DNA of 64,000 bases from Bathynomus jamesi (GCA_023014485.1 JAJOZX010012286.1:1-64000), one strand, 5' to 3'; numbered from the stretch's first letter, positions 30,646-43,099 are shown. Program-made: numbers and translations. The notes: generated from the sequence alone by a model not told the origin.

Positions 30646-31829
30646 TGTCGCCTGGTTTTGACCGCCACATAAACTTAGGAATTTGACGGTGGCCTGAATC
30701 CAGTCGATTCGTTCCATTGTTTGTAAACGGAATTGTATCCGTGAGAAGTCTCGTCGAATATCTCTCTTGAAGTTAAGAAACTCAAGAAGAACAATATGGC
30801 GATACAAAGACCGTACACTCTACACTTCTTATAATTCACCTTCGTTGACACTCTCAGCTTTTTAAATAAATTTTTGTTTTACCAATCTTTCCTCGAATAA
30901 TTACGTCATCTCGAAATGTTACTCTCGACTAAAATGTGTGATCTCTTTCGCGAGGTGATGCATATAATTTACACAGAAATATTAAAGTATTTACGGTGAA
31001 TGGAAAAAGGAAATTCGCTTTGATTTATTATATTGCAGTCACATTTCATAAAAGATAATGAAGAAATTATAAGAATTTACAGTTTAAGTTTTAGTTAATG
31101 ATTGATTTGGTAATACTGGAATTTGAATGAAGTGCAATGTAAATATTTCTTAAGGTAAAACTTAGAGTAAAACCTTAAGACTGTGGATAATAATAAAAAG
31201 GATTGAATTGATCAACTAAATCACAAAAGTTAAGAATAGTAAATTCGTTAAATTGAAGTCATAAAATCAAACAAAATTATAGATTAAATGTTCCTTAAAT
31301 TCACTTCTGCAGCACGGTTTTAAATTAATATAAAGATACGTCGAATCCCTCACAAATCGATCACAATTTCAGTGATTTATAATAAGTCAAATACTAATCA
31401 GAGTAGGCTAAGATTTATACCATAAATGGGTCAGGATAATAGAAGAAGGGTGGTATAGATAGGGATTAAGACAATGATGCTTACCTATGGGAATGGTAAA
31501 AGTTTTTTTTAGTAAAATTTAATTAAACAAACGGGAGAAAATGCATTCTTATAAACGCTTAGTTCAGATGGAGTGATAATGGACTGTGGAAGGTCGTCTG
31601 TGTTACATGACTATGGGATTATTTAATTGCTATGCAATACGCATAAAAGAGAAATGCAACACTGCGACGATATGACTAAGGAATTATGGTTCCATGATAG
31701 AGAAATAATTCGTCATGAACGAACTCGATTGAACCATAGAATTTATGACTATGAGACATATACTGTATATATTGTATATGTAACGATGCATTAAGAATCA
31801 ATCCACAATAAAAACGGACTCCTTCGATA
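30646..31829 (+). repeat. Composite-unit leader module, unit 1 (short form)
   Basis: AT-rich 1.2-kb sequence starting TGTCGC(G/C)TGG..TTTGACCGCC, with no convincing ORF. It is repeated at 33,975, 44,932, 51,221, 58,251 and 63,068. This form lacks two insertions found in units 2-4: one with GTTGCTCGGAGACATGAGC, one rich in ATTACATGA. It ends CTTCGATA and joins directly to the minus-strand CR1-like tail. Origin unknown; it may be the 5' end of a retroelement. Confidence 0.65.
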
Positions 31830-32462
31830 TCTGTTTTAACTTCAAATTAACGTGAATCCTACCTACTCTAAAAAAGAAAAAAGAAAAATCCACGGCTACA
31901 TTCGCGACGTCGCCAATAATGAAGTGGCAAACAGCAAATCATAAGATGTGGAGTTCAACGAACTTTCCGTAATGATAATGATAATAATAAGCTTATTGGC
32001 AGGATATAAAAAACTCATAAAATGTACAATATTCTTGAAGCTAATAAGCGATAACATAAATCAAACAATAATACATTTAAAAAAATTAGAAATTAGGACT
32101 AAAAGAGAATTAAAAATAAGACACGTCCTGAAACAAGTAACAACAAAAATTACTCACTGTTAACACTACAGAAATAATGATAATGATAGTGACAATAATA
32201 ATATTTATTGGCAGGGGACAGAGCCAACTCATCTAAAAAAAAAGTATCCATCAAGGTAATCAATGATAAACTAATTAAATAATAAATTTATAAAACAAAA
32301 ACAAAAAAGGACTACGGTAACAAAGACATAACAATGATACACGTAAGGAGACGAGGAATAATGAAAAATAGTAATAACAGCTTCATAAAAATAAAAAGGA
32401 CGTATAGTGGAATGGCTAATGCAGGAGTTAGGTGGAGCTAGACAAACACTTTCATATCAAGA
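31830..32462 (-). mobile_element. CR1-like element B, 3' untranslated tail (unit 1)
   Basis: Reading the minus strand, this is an AT-rich tail with two CCTGCCAATAAA-type ends followed by ATTATCATT microsatellite. This is the layout of CR1-like 3' ends, apparently one copy nested in another. No ORF. Repeated in units 2-5. Confidence 0.55.
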
Positions 32463-32780
32463 GGTTCAATTGTTGAAGGGACAGTCGTGTGTAAAATTGT
32501 GACGAGTAGAGAGATGAAGGAACTGAGTTTTTGATGCATTAAAAGCCATAAGGTTTTCTCTGTCCCAGTAAGAAATAGTAGAAAGATCAGACGTCGGGTG
32601 TACCATAGCGGCCCCACGCAAAGCATTGACTGCCTGTTGAGAGGGACGCTTTGTGAAACGGTTGGAGAAGTGAAGCGTGGAATCATCGGCATAGGAGTGG
32701 ATAGGACAGGAAGTACAATTTAATAGATCACTGATAAATAAAGGGAAAAGAGTGGGTGACAGGACAGAACCCTGAGGAAC
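32463..32780 (-). pseudogene. CR1-like element B reverse transcriptase fragment (unit 1)
   Basis: A minus-strand frame with VPQGSVLSPTLFPLFISDLL, the YADDSTLHF active site, and then DRENLMAFNASKTQFLHLS is the palm region of a CR1-like non-LTR reverse transcriptase. The downstream carboxyl part is missing by deletion at about 32,465. The upstream side is replaced at 32,780 by the foldback arm. Related longer copies are at 56,000-58,235 and 60,030-63,050. Confidence 0.8.
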
Positions 32781-33532
32781 ACTATAGTTTTTCTTTTTCA
32801 TGATGTTAGCCCGACGCGGGCAACAGGCCACTCGCAAAGAAGTCCCAAAAATATAGCTTCCCTCACCAGCTATCTGCAAAGCAGATAGGATCCAGCTTTG
32901 GGACAGGATTTACAGTTTAAAGCAGCCTAGCCCAGCTACATTTAGAACCTCAATATAAGCAAAATACTCGCTGCCTTCACGTCGGATTAAATACATCAAA
33001 GAAAAAGGGGTAACTATTATATTTTTAACCAAAAGCCAAAACTTAAACTTCAACTGGCAGAATTGAGCGTCCACTTTTCAAGGCACACAACTTGTCATTT
33101 ACCATTACTTATTCGGACTATACTGGATTTAATTTTCCTAAAGAGTTCCTTGTTCCATGCACGGTCTTTGTGTATCATAAAAAACTCAGGGAACCATTCT
33201 GAGTTCATTCCTTTCATGAAACGGACATGTTATGTGCCTTCAAAAGTGGACGCTTAATTCTGCGTTGAGGTTTAAGTTTTGGTTTTTGGTTAAAAATATA
33301 ATAGTTACCTTTTTCTTTGATGTATTCAATCCGACGTGAAGGCAGCGAGTCGTTTGCTTATATTGAGGTTCGAAATGTAGCTGCTAGGCTGCTTTAAACC
33401 CTAGATCCTGTCCCAAGGCTGGATCCTATCTGCTTTGCAGATAGCTGGTGAGGGCAGCTATATTTTTGGGACTTCTTTGCGAGTGGCCCGTTGCCGCGTC
33501 GGGCTAACATCATGAAAAAGAAAAACTATAGT
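32779..33532. repeat. Foldback structure with about 300-bp arms (unit 1)
   Basis: The left arm (32,779-33,091, from ACTATAGTTTTTC) is the inverse of the right arm (33,228-33,532). Spacer about 135 bases. A spacer stretch containing CATTTACCATTACTTATTCGG recurs in direct orientation after the right arm. Copies are at 39,048-39,822 and 50,006-50,778. Confidence 0.75.
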
Positions 33533-33639
33533 GTTTGTCATTTACCATTACTTATTCGGACTATAGTGGATTTAATTCTCCTAGAAGAGTTCCTTGTTCC
33601 TTGCACGGTCTGTGTGTATCATTCATATATATATGTATA

Positions 33640-33671
<32 letters not shown>
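33533..33671. other. Direct-repeat segment and (AT)n boundary of unit 1
   Basis: Repeats the foldback spacer (CCTTGTTCCTTGCACGGTC) and ends in an (AT)n tract where the next unit begins with a SINE. Confidence 0.5.
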
Positions 33672-33958
33672 GGCGCCTCGGTGGTGTAGTGGTTAGCGTC
33701 GCTGACTACGAATCCATCGGCCCAAGGTTAGAGACCCGACGGCAGCCGGCGCGCAGCAAAACCCAGCTGTTCATCCTTCCACACAATAAAGAAAGTGGTT
33801 CATAGATAAATGGGTACCCTAGGTGGCCTAGTAGTTAAGACGCTGGGCTGCTGATGGGGCGTGGTTCGGATTCCACGTTAAACTGTAGGTCTAAGGTGGA
33901 GTGAAAAGCTTGACCTTCGTCTGAATGAACAATTCGGGCGGAAGCTAACCAAAGGTTA
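33672..33958 (+). repeat. Dimeric tRNA-derived SINE, copy 1
   Basis: Two tRNA-like heads are in a row. The first starts GGCGCCTCGGTGGTGTAGTGG, which contains the A-box. The second has GTGGCCTAGTAGTTAAGACG as A-box and GTGGTTCGGATTCC as B-box. A 3' part with TGACCTTCGTCTGAATGAAC and a short AACCAAAGGTT repeat tail follows. Other copies are at 44,618 and 50,907. Confidence 0.75.
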
Positions 33959-33974
33959 TATATATATATATATA

Positions 33975-35367
33975 TGTCGCGTGGGTTTGACCGCCCCATG
34001 AACTTAGGAATTTGACGGTGGCCTGAATTCAGTGGATTGGTTTCCTTGTTTGTAGACGGAATTGTATCCGTGAGAAGTCTCGTCGAATGTCACTGTCGAA
34101 GTTAAGGAACCCAAGAAGAGCAATATGGCGATACAAAGACCGTACACGCTACACTTCTTATAATTCACCTTCGTTGACACTCTCAGCGTTTTAAATAAAT
34201 TTTTTGTTTTATTAATCTTTCCTCGAATAATTACTTCATCTCGAAATGTTACTCTCGAGTAAAATGTGTGACTTTTTCGCGAGGTGATGCATATAATTTA
34301 TACAGAAATATTAAAGTATTTACGGTGAATGGAAACACGGAAATTCGCTTTGATTTATTATTGCAGTCACATTTCATAAAAGATAATGAAGAAATTTATA
34401 AGAATTTACAGTTTAAGTTTTAGTTAATGATTGATTTGGTAATTCTGGAATTTGAATGAAGTGCAATGCATATATTTCTTAAGCTAAAAGTTAGAGTAAA
34501 ACCTTAAGACTGTGGATAATAATAAAGAGGATTGAATTGATCAACTAAATCACAGAAGTTAAGAATAGTAAATTCGTTAAATTGAAGTTGATTTGGTTGG
34601 TTTGCTCATTGTATCAGTTGCTCGGAGACATGAGCACCGGACCTTAAAAATTAAACAAAATTATAGATTAACTGTTCCTTAAATTCACTTCTGCAGCACA
34701 GGTTTAAATGAATATAAAGAGACGTCGAATCCCTAACAAATCGATCACAATTTCTGTGACTTCTATAATAATAAGTCAAATACTAAATCCATCACAATTC
34801 CAGTGACCTTTAAAATAAGTCAAATACTAATCAGAGGAGACTGAGATTTATACCGTAAATGGGTCAGGATAATAGACGAAGGGTGGTATAGATAGGGATT
34901 AAGAAATTATGCCTTACCTATGGGAATGGTAAAAGGTTTTTTTAGTAAAATTTAATTAAACAAACGGGAGAAAATGCATTTATAAACGCTTAGTTCAGAT
35001 GGCGTGATAATGGACTGTGGAATGTCGTCTGTGTTAGAGTTAAACTTCCAAAGAGGTGGGGGAACAAAGAATTTATGTATCGCGTATAATGATTACATGA
35101 TATTACATGAAATTACATGAGAATACGTGATTACATGCGATTACATGACTACGGGATTACTTAATTGCTATGCAATACGCATAAAAGAGAACTGCAACGC
35201 TGCGACGATATGACTAAGGAATTATGGTTACATGATAGAGAAATAATTCGTCATGGACGAACTCGATTGAACCATAGAATTTATGACAATGGGACATATA
35301 CTGTATAAATTCTATATGTAATGATACATTACGAATCAATCCACAATAAAAACGGACGTCTTCGATA
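33975..35367 (+). repeat. Composite-unit leader module, unit 2 (long form)
   Basis: Long form of the leader, with the extra GTTGCTCGGAGACATGAGC block near 34,615 and a run of ATTACATGA-like repeats near 35,090-35,160. The last part overlaps the beginning of the reverse transcriptase frame that is open in unit 4. Confidence 0.65.
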
Positions 35368-37459
35368 GTAACGTAATAGAAGTCCCTGATTTTCGTAGTG
35401 CTAATTTTGATAGTTTTGCGGATAGGATGAGAGTATGGACTGGGATAACTTATTATGGGTAATGACACAAATTTGCATTGGGTGGCGTTTAAAGAAGTTT
35501 TAGGAATATTGAAAGGGAGTTTATTCCTCGTAGGCCCAAGCGCGCTAGAAATCATGGTAGGCCCAAGTGGTGGACTAGGGAAATAGGCGAGTTCATAAAC
35601 GAGCGTAATAGAGCGTATAGACTTAATAAGCGCAATGGCACGGCAGCTAACTTTAATAGATATATCGAGCTTAGACATCAGGTTAAAAGATCAGTTAGGA
35701 ATGCTAAGCGTAATTAGAGATACTTATAGCTGCGGATAGTAAACATAATCCAAAAAGTATTTTGAATACGTTAATAATCGTAAGCCGATAAAAGATAACA
35801 TAGGCCCTCTAGTGGATGTTAATGGACGCTTTGGCTTCTGACGCTCAGGCGATGACGGGTATTTTCAATAACTTTTTTGCGACAGTTTTTACCGTAGAAG
35901 ACGTAAATAATGTCCCGACGTGGACGATATCGTTCCATTTAGTAGCGAGACTATTTTGGATGAAATAACTGTTTACGAGGGTGAGATTGCGCATTATGTC
36001 GATAGGCTAAAAGTTAGCAAGGCTCCAGGCCCTGACGCTTTTTATCCCAGACATTTGAAAGATTTGAAAGACGTTATCGTAGGCCCCTTAACGAAGATTT
36101 TTAATCAGTCACTCGAAACGGGGATTATTCCTGAAGACTTCAAATTAGCTAACGTCACGCCTATTTTTAAAAAAGGCGACCGCGCAGTAGCTAGCAATTA
36201 TAGGCCCATTAGCTTAACGTCAATTGTCGGTAAACTTTTGGAATCCGTAGTTAGGGATCGTATCATCGATCACTTAGAAAGTAGAGATTTGATTAATAGT
36301 AGTCAGCATGGGTTTCGACGCCATAGGTCTTGTTTAACTAATTTGTTAGAATTTTATAACGAAATAGTGCGCGAATACGATAGGCATAGAGCGGCTGACG
36401 TTATTTATTTAGATTTTAAAAAGGCGTTCGATACAGTTCCGCATAGGAGATTAATTGCGAAGGTCAAAGCGCAAGGTATACGCGGTCAGGTAGCTAACTG
36501 GTTAGAAGAATGGCTTCGTGCTAGGAGGCAGAGGGTGGTAGTTAATGGTAGTGAATCGGGGTGGTTGGATGTAGGTAGGGGTGTCCCGCAGGGTTCAGTG
36601 TTAGGCCCATTGCTATTCGTAATTTACATTAACAACATAGGTGTAGGATTGACTAGTAACGTGTCAAAATTCGCGGACGATACTAAAATAGGCGGTAAGG
36701 TTGTTAACGAGGACGATAGAAATAGGCTCCAAGACGATGTAAATAAGATTATGAAGTGGACGGATAAGTGGCAGATGCAATTTAACGTAGACAAATGCAA
36801 AGTTTTGCATGTAGGTTCTCGTAACAATAATTACACGTACACGATGGATGATAGGGAGTTGGCGAGCGTTGACGAGGAAGTAGATTTAGGCGTACGGTAT
36901 CTAAGGATTTAAAGGTTAGGAACCAGTGCCTGGAGTCTTGCGCAAAAGCTAATAGGATGTTAGGCTTCATAGCGCGTAATTTCGAATTTAAATCGAAGGA
37001 TATTATATTGCCCCTTTACAAGTCCCTAGTCACGCCTCATTTAGAATATGCCGTTCAGTTTTGGTGCCCGTACTTGCGTGAGGATATTGATAGGTTAGAA
37101 GGGTTCAGTGTCGTGCCACGAAACTAATTCCGTCATTGCGCAACAAGCCTTAAAGAGTTAGACCTGTATTCACTCGAAACTAGAGATTAAGGGGGGAGCT
37201 TATTGAAGTTTTCAAAATCGTTAATAACATCGACAACGTAAATTTTGACAAATTGTTCACTTTCGATAATAGTAATACTCGTAATAACGGATTTAAGTTG
37301 CGTGGCAGACGCTTCATTACTAATATCGCTAAGAACTTCTTTACGTTTAAAGTAATTGATAAATGGAATAATCTTCCTGCACCCGTCGTGAACTCTACCA
37401 GCGTTAATGTGTTTAAGAACCTTCTTGACAGACATTTTAAAAATATTAACGTTGTTTAA
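35368..37459 (+). pseudogene. CR1-like element A reverse transcriptase (unit 2)
   Basis: The 330-codon frame at 35,920-36,912 carries the non-LTR reverse transcriptase core. It includes SKAPGPDAFYPRHLK, SNYRPISLTS, YLDFKKAFDTVPH, GVPQGSVLGPLLF and the FADDTK active site, with KWQMQFNVDKCKVLHVG after it. Further frames give the carboxyl end (YKSLVTPHLEYAVQFW and KVIDKWNNLPAPVV, stop 37,459). There is no endonuclease domain upstream, so the element is 5'-truncated. Frameshifts near 36,897 and 37,150 are shared with units 3 and 4; others (35,450-35,830, 37,100) are private. Confidence 0.88.
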
Positions 37460-38101
37460 AATAAAAAACAAAAACAATTAGCAACAGGAGCTCTGGGGGT
37501 GGTGGTCGAGGATGAGTCTGTTGACGATTAATGCCACTTGTGACATGCCAGCGTGTGATGCCAGCAATATAAAAAAAAAAAATTAGACTAACACAAACGT
37601 TGATGTAGCTCGAAACGTAAACTAACCCACATTTTGTTTAACTTATACTTTTTTTTTTTCTTATCCTCTCCTTACTTTGCATGTCTGTAACTTTTCTTGC
37701 ATGTTTGTAGTTTGCATGGTATGACAGTGAGTTAAGACTGTGTTTGCATGGTTTGTAAGCGTTCTTATTTTACTTCTTTTCATCTTTCACCCCTTTCCTA
37801 TTCTGTCCTTCTATTTTTCTGACTTGTCGGCAGTGGCCGACGGATGATGATGGTGAGTCTTGTTTCTCTTTTTCTGATTGAATGTTAACCCACGAGTGAT
37901 AGGTGTTCCTCCTTACTTAACCCCTTATTCTCTTCTCTTCTCTTAACCCCCTACTCTTTCCTTTCTCTCGGGCTAACCTTAGAGTGGATCTTAGGGTCTT
38001 TGTTAGCCTTAGCTTCTGTAGATCTGTAGATCATCATCTCGGGCCAACCTTAGAGTGGATCTTAGGGTCTTTGTTAGCCTTAGCTTCTGTAGATCTGTAG
38101 A
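37460..38101 (+). mobile_element. CR1-like element A 3' tail (unit 2)
   Basis: Non-coding 3' region after the stop. It has an A-run, a T/C-rich tract and a direct duplication of about 60 bases (CTAACCTTAGAGTGGATCTT.. near 37,973 and 38,045). It ends TGTAGATCTGTAGA at the join with element B. Near-identical in units 3 and 4. Confidence 0.6.
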
Positions 38102-38733
38102 TCTGTTTTAACTTCAAATTAACGTGAATCCTACCTACTCTAAAAAAGAAGAAAGAAAAAAATCCACGGCTACATTCGCCACGTCGTCAATAATGAAGTG
38201 ACAAACAGCAAATCATAAGATGTGGAGTTCAACGAACTTGCCGTAATGATAATGATAATAATAAGCTTTATTGGCAGGATATAAAAACTCATAAAATGTA
38301 CAATATTTTGAAGCTAATAAGCGATAAGATAAATCGAACAATAATACATTTTAAAAAACTAGAAATTAGGACTAAAAGAGAATTAAAAATAAGACACGTA
38401 CTGAAACAAGTAACAATAAAAACTACTCACTGCTAACACTACACAAATAATGATAATGATAGTGACAATACTAATATTTATTGGCAGGGGACAGAGCCCT
38501 CTCATCTAAAAAAAAAGTATCCATCAAGGTAATCAATGATAAACTAATTAAATAATAAATTTATAAAACAAAAACAAAAAAGGACTACAGTAAGACATAA
38601 CAATGATACACGTAAGGAGACGAGGAATAATGAAAATAGTAATAACAGCTTCATAAAAATAAAAAGTACGTATAATGGAATGGCTAATGCAGGAGTTAGG
38701 TGGAGCTAGACAAACACTTTCATATCAAGAGGT
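38102..38733 (-). mobile_element. CR1-like element B, 3' tail (unit 2)
   Basis: Copy of 31,830-32,462 with the same nested CCTGCCAATAAA ends. No ORF. Confidence 0.55.
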
Positions 38734-39048
38734 TCATTGTTGAAGGGACAGTCGTGTGTAAAATTGTGACGAGTAGAGAGATGAAGGAACTGAGTTTTTG
38801 AGGCATTAAAAGCCATAAGGTTTTCTCTGTCCCAGTCAGAAACAGTAGAAAGATCAGACGTCGGGTGTACCATAGCGGCCCCACGCAAAACATTGACTGC
38901 CTGTTGAGAGGGACGCTTTGTGAAACGGTTGGAGAAGTGAAGCGTGGAATCATCGGCATAGGAGTGGATAGGACAGGAAGTACAATTTAATAGATCACTG
39001 ATAAATAAAGGGAAAAGAGTGGGTGACAGGACAGAGCCCTGAGGAACA
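38734..39048 (-). pseudogene. CR1-like element B reverse transcriptase fragment (unit 2)
   Basis: Same fragment as 32,463-32,780, with the same deletion and foldback joints. The frame is broken near 38,735 and 38,885, leaving MVHPTSDLSTVSDWDRENL readable. Shared joints show it was copied as part of the unit. Confidence 0.75.
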
Positions 39049-39822
39049 CTATAGTTTTCTTTTCATGATGTTAGCCCGACGCGGGCAACAGGCCACTCGC
39101 AAAGAAGTCCCAAAAATATAGCTTCCCTCACCAGCTATCTGCAAAGCAGAGAGTATCCAGCTTTGGGACAGGATTTACAGTTTAAAGCCAGCCTAGCCCA
39201 GCTACATTTAGAACCTCAATATCAAATACTCGCTGCCTTCACGTCGGATTAAATACATCAAAGAAAAAGGGGTAACTATTATATTTTTAACCAAAAGCCA
39301 AAACTTAAACTTCAACTGGCAGAATTGAGCGTCCACTTTTCAAGGCACATAACATGTCCGTTTCATAGTGTTTGTCATTTACCATTACTTATTCGGACTA
39401 TACTGGATTTAATTTTCCTAAAAGAGTTCCTTGTTCCATGCACGGTCTTTGTGTATCATAAAAAACTCAGGGAACCATTCTGAGTTCATTCCTGTCATGA
39501 AACGGACATGTTATGTGCTTTCAAAAGTGGACGCTTAATTCTGCGTTGAGGTTTAAGTTTTGGTTTTTGGTTAAAAATATAATAGTTACGCCTTTTTCTT
39601 TGATGTATTCAATCCGACGTGAAGGCAGCGAGTCGTTTGCTTATATTGAGGTTCGAAATGTCGCTGGGCCAGGCTGCTTTAAACCCTAGATCCTGTCCCA
39701 AGGCTGGATCCTATCTGCTTTGCAGATAGCTGGTGAGGGAAGCTATATTTTTGGGACTTCTTTGCGAGTGGCCCGTTGCCGCGTCGTCGGCTAACATCAT
39801 GAAAAAGAAAAAACTATAGTGT
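39048..39822. repeat. Foldback structure (unit 2)
   Basis: Arms 39,048-39,367 and 39,497-39,822. A stretch of about 105 bases in the spacer (from TAGTGTTTGTCATTTACC) recurs directly after the right arm (39,818-39,915). The arms include GCACATAACATGTCCGTTTC, lost from the unit 1 copy. Confidence 0.75.
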
Positions 39823-39934
39823 TTGTCATTTACCATTACTTATTCGGATTATAGTGGATTTAATTCTCCTAGAAGAGTTCCTTGTTCCTTGCACGGTCTG
39901 TGTGTATCATTCATATATATATATATAATAATAT

Positions 39935-39967
<33 letters not shown>

Positions 39968-40017
39968 GATGAATAAAACCACGAAGGAAAGGAAAACACA
40001 AAATGGTGCTCAAGCGC

Positions 40018-40039
40018 TTTCGTCTAATGACATCCTCAG
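40018..40039 (-). ncRNA. Hammerhead-like core, left Penelope arm
   Basis: The reverse complement gives CTGAGGA, a GTC-ATTA-GAC stem and GAAA, as in the right arm. See 28,830-28,851 for the basis and limits. Confidence 0.4.
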
Positions 40040-40115
40040 GAACACTGAAGTACATAAAAAGGTTAAGCCTATATATAGGTTACAGAAAGAAAAAAAGAAA
40101 AAATAAATAACATAC

Positions 40116-40150
<35 letters not shown>

Positions 40151-40460
40151 CATACATATCTATATATACAAATACATACACACATACATACATACATATA
40201 TATACAAAAACAGAGAAGTAAAAATAATAAAAAATTATAAAAGAAAATTAAAAATTAAAACCTTAAAAGATTACCAGTGAGGCGTACAGATTTGTAAGGA
40301 AAAATATCGATTTTAGCACAAGATCAAATGGATTATAAAAATACAAATTTATACTGTCCGGGTTTTAACACAATGCTGCCTATGGTCAGGTTTCGATATA
40401 TATAAAAAAATAATAAAAAAATAAAATGCAAATTAAAAGTTAATAAAGTAGAAAACAAGT

Positions 40461-40810
40461 TTACCAAAGATTTAATGTTTTACACTTCTTATCTATATCT
40501 GTTTTAAAGGAATTCAACATAACAGGATCGAGTTGAAAAAGACCTTTGCTTATGTTGAAGTTATTTGAAAGTTGGATAATGGCAGACTCAAGAATATTTC
40601 TATTAACAATGTTGCTTGAATGGAATAAAACTGAAGCATTATTCCAATCAATACAGTGGGCTAACTCTGACAAATGGACAAAAAGGGCACTGGACAACTG
40701 TCCTGTTCTAACGGAATATTGATGCTGTTTTATACGTATGTGCAAATCCTTTTCCCGTCTGACCTATGTAAAGGAATCACATTGTTTACAACCAATTTTG
40801 TAGATAATGC
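40461..40810 (-). pseudogene. Penelope-like GIY-YIG endonuclease region (left arm)
   Basis: A minus frame with IRIKQHQYSVRTGQLSSALF, ILESAIIQLSNNFNISKG and a terminal DIDKKCKTLNLW is the carboxyl GIY-YIG domain region of a Penelope-like element. The YIG segment itself is spoilt by a frameshift near 40,745-40,770 in this arm. Confidence 0.75.
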
Positions 40811-40969
40811 CTGAATTATTGGTAGGGCTATTTTTTACTATGATATTTTTCACAATATTGTTATATGAAAAATACTACATTAATATCCAAAAGTTTAAGT
40901 ACATTAGCAATGCCTAAAAAGCCCGGGAAAAATGGAAGTACTAAAATATTTTTTGACAAAGTACGAGTG

Positions 40970-41444
40970 TTAATATTGACACGATAGAAAGTTCGTTTTG
41001 CCTGTTGAGACAAGATTCCATAAACGCAGATGGATAACACAAATCACTTCCAATACCGTGATTTTTTCCAATTCGGCATCGATGTATTCCGGACTGGCGA
41101 TCCTAAGGGCGCGGAGAAACATTGATGAAAATATGGCCTTCTTAGTGGGGGTATCATGTCCCGAGTAAAAGTGTACGTAGGACAAATTGTTTGTCGTTTT
41201 CCGATAGATACTAAACTTAAAACCTGGGCTTTCCCTATGTACACGCACATCCAAAAATGGGATTGAATTGTCTTGCTCAACTTCTAAAGTAAACTTAATG
41301 GAGGGGACTTGATCATTTAACTGAAGGAGGAAGCTATCCAGGTCACGATTCATGGGCCAGATACACAAAATATCGTCGACGTACCGCAACCAAGGGATGC
41401 CAACCCCCAGGATTCTCGGAATATAGGTAATTTCGAAAAACTCC
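40970..41444 (-). pseudogene. Penelope-like reverse transcriptase, 3' part (left arm)
   Basis: One frame reads RYVDDILCIWPMNRDLDSF, IKFTLEVEQDNSIPFLDVRV and FSIYRKTTNNLSYVHFYSGH, the active-site and following blocks of Penelope reverse transcriptases. The 5' half of the domain is absent because the arm stops at 41,444. Confidence 0.82.
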
Positions 41445-41445
41445 C

Positions 41446-42310
41446 CATTCTCGGAACTATCTCTGATTCACATGTAAAAAATTCCATGGATCTTACGGAA
41501 AAATTGAATAATGCACGTACTGAAACTAACTAACGATAAATTGATTAGTTTTGATGTTTGTTCATTGTTTACAAAAGTGCCGATTGACGATATGCTTGAC
41601 TTTCTCCCCAAGAATTACATAAGTATGACCTGCCACTACCTTCACACATTGTTTTGGAACTCATTAAGCTTTGCATCAAAGACTGTAAATTCACTTTCAA
41701 TAACGAGTATTATCAACAAGTTTTTGGGATGGCTATGGGCAACCCCTTATCGCCCCTCTCCTCCAATATTTATATGGAGTTTTTCGAAATTACCTATATT
41801 CCGAGAATCCTGGGGGTTGGCATCCCTTGGTTGCGGTACGTCGACGATATTTTGTGTATCTGGCCCATGAATCGTGACCTGGATAGCTTCCTCCTTCAGT
41901 TAAATGATCAAGTCCCCTCCATTAAGTTTACTTTAGAAGTTGAGCAAGACAATTCAATCCCATTTTTGGATGTGCGTGTACATAGGGAAAGCCCAGGTTT
42001 TAAGTTTAGTATCTATCGGAAAACGACAAACAATTTGTCCTACGTACACTTTTACTCGGGACATGATACCCCCACTAAGAAGGCCATATTTCATCAATGT
42101 TTCTCCGCGCCCTTAGGATCGCCAGTCCGGAATACATCGATGCCGAATTGGAAAAAATCAACGGTATTGGAAGTGATTTGTGTTATCCATCTGCGTTTAT
42201 GGAATCTTGTCTCAACAAGGCAAAACGAACTTTCTATCGTGTCAATATTAACACTCGTACTTTGTCAAAAAATATTTTAGTACTTCCATTTTTCCCGGGC
42301 TTTTAGGCAT
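41446..42310 (+). pseudogene. Penelope-like reverse transcriptase (right copy)
   Basis: The plus frames give LISFDVCSLFTKVPIDDML near 41,540, FGMAMGNPLSPLSSNIYMEF, then YVDDILCIWPMNRD and SIYRKTTNNLSYVHFYS (41,654-42,280). The frame shifts near 41,590, 42,090 and 42,165. The amino end before 41,446 is missing. The enzyme would reverse transcribe the element RNA. Confidence 0.85.
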
Positions 42311-42399
42311 TGCTAATGTACTTAAACTTTGGATATTAATGTAGTATTTTCATATAACAATATTGTGAAAAATATCATAGTAAAAAATAGCCCTACCAA

Positions 42400-42758
42400 T
42401 AATTCAGGCATTATCTACAAAATTGGTTGTAAAACAATGTGATTCCTTTTACATAGGTCAGACGGGAAAGGATTTGCACATACGTATAAAACAGCATCAA
42501 TATTCCGTTAGAACAGGACAGTTGTCCAGTGCCCTTTTTGTCCATTTGTCAGAGTTAGCCCACTGTATTGATTGGAATAATGCTTCAGTTTTATTCCATT
42601 CAAGCAACATTGTTAATAGAAATATTCTTGAGTCTGCCATTATCCAACTTTCAAATAACTTCAACATAAGCAAAGGTCTTTTTCAACTCGATCCTGTTAT
42701 GTTGAATTCCTTTAAAACAGATATAGATAAGAAGTGTAAAACATTAAATCTTTGGTAA
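42400..42758 (+). pseudogene. Penelope-like GIY-YIG endonuclease domain (right copy)
   Basis: The frame 42,423-42,758 has KQCDSFYIGQTGKDLHIRIK with the YIG part of the GIY-YIG nuclease and its Arg, then the carboxyl block ending KTLNLW and TAA. An upstream GIIYKIG-type segment near 42,408 is displaced by a one-base shift. This nuclease nicks the target for insertion. It is separated from the reverse transcriptase frame by a break near 42,305. Confidence 0.85.
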
Positions 42759-43066
42759 ACTTGTTTTCTACTTTATTAACTTTTAATTTGCATTTTATTT
42801 TTTTATTATTTTTTATATATATCGAAACCTGACCATAGGCAGCATTGTGTTAAAACCCGGACAGTATAAATTTGTATTTTTATAATCCATTTGATCTTGT
42901 GCTAAAAATCGATATTTTTCCTTACAAAATCTGTACGCCTCACTGGTAATTTTAAGGTTTTAATTTTTAATTTTCTTTTATAATTTTTTATTATTTTTAC
43001 TTCTCTGTTTATTGTATATATATGTATGTATGTATGTGTGTATGTATTTGTATATAGATATGTATG

Positions 43067-43099
<33 letters not shown>

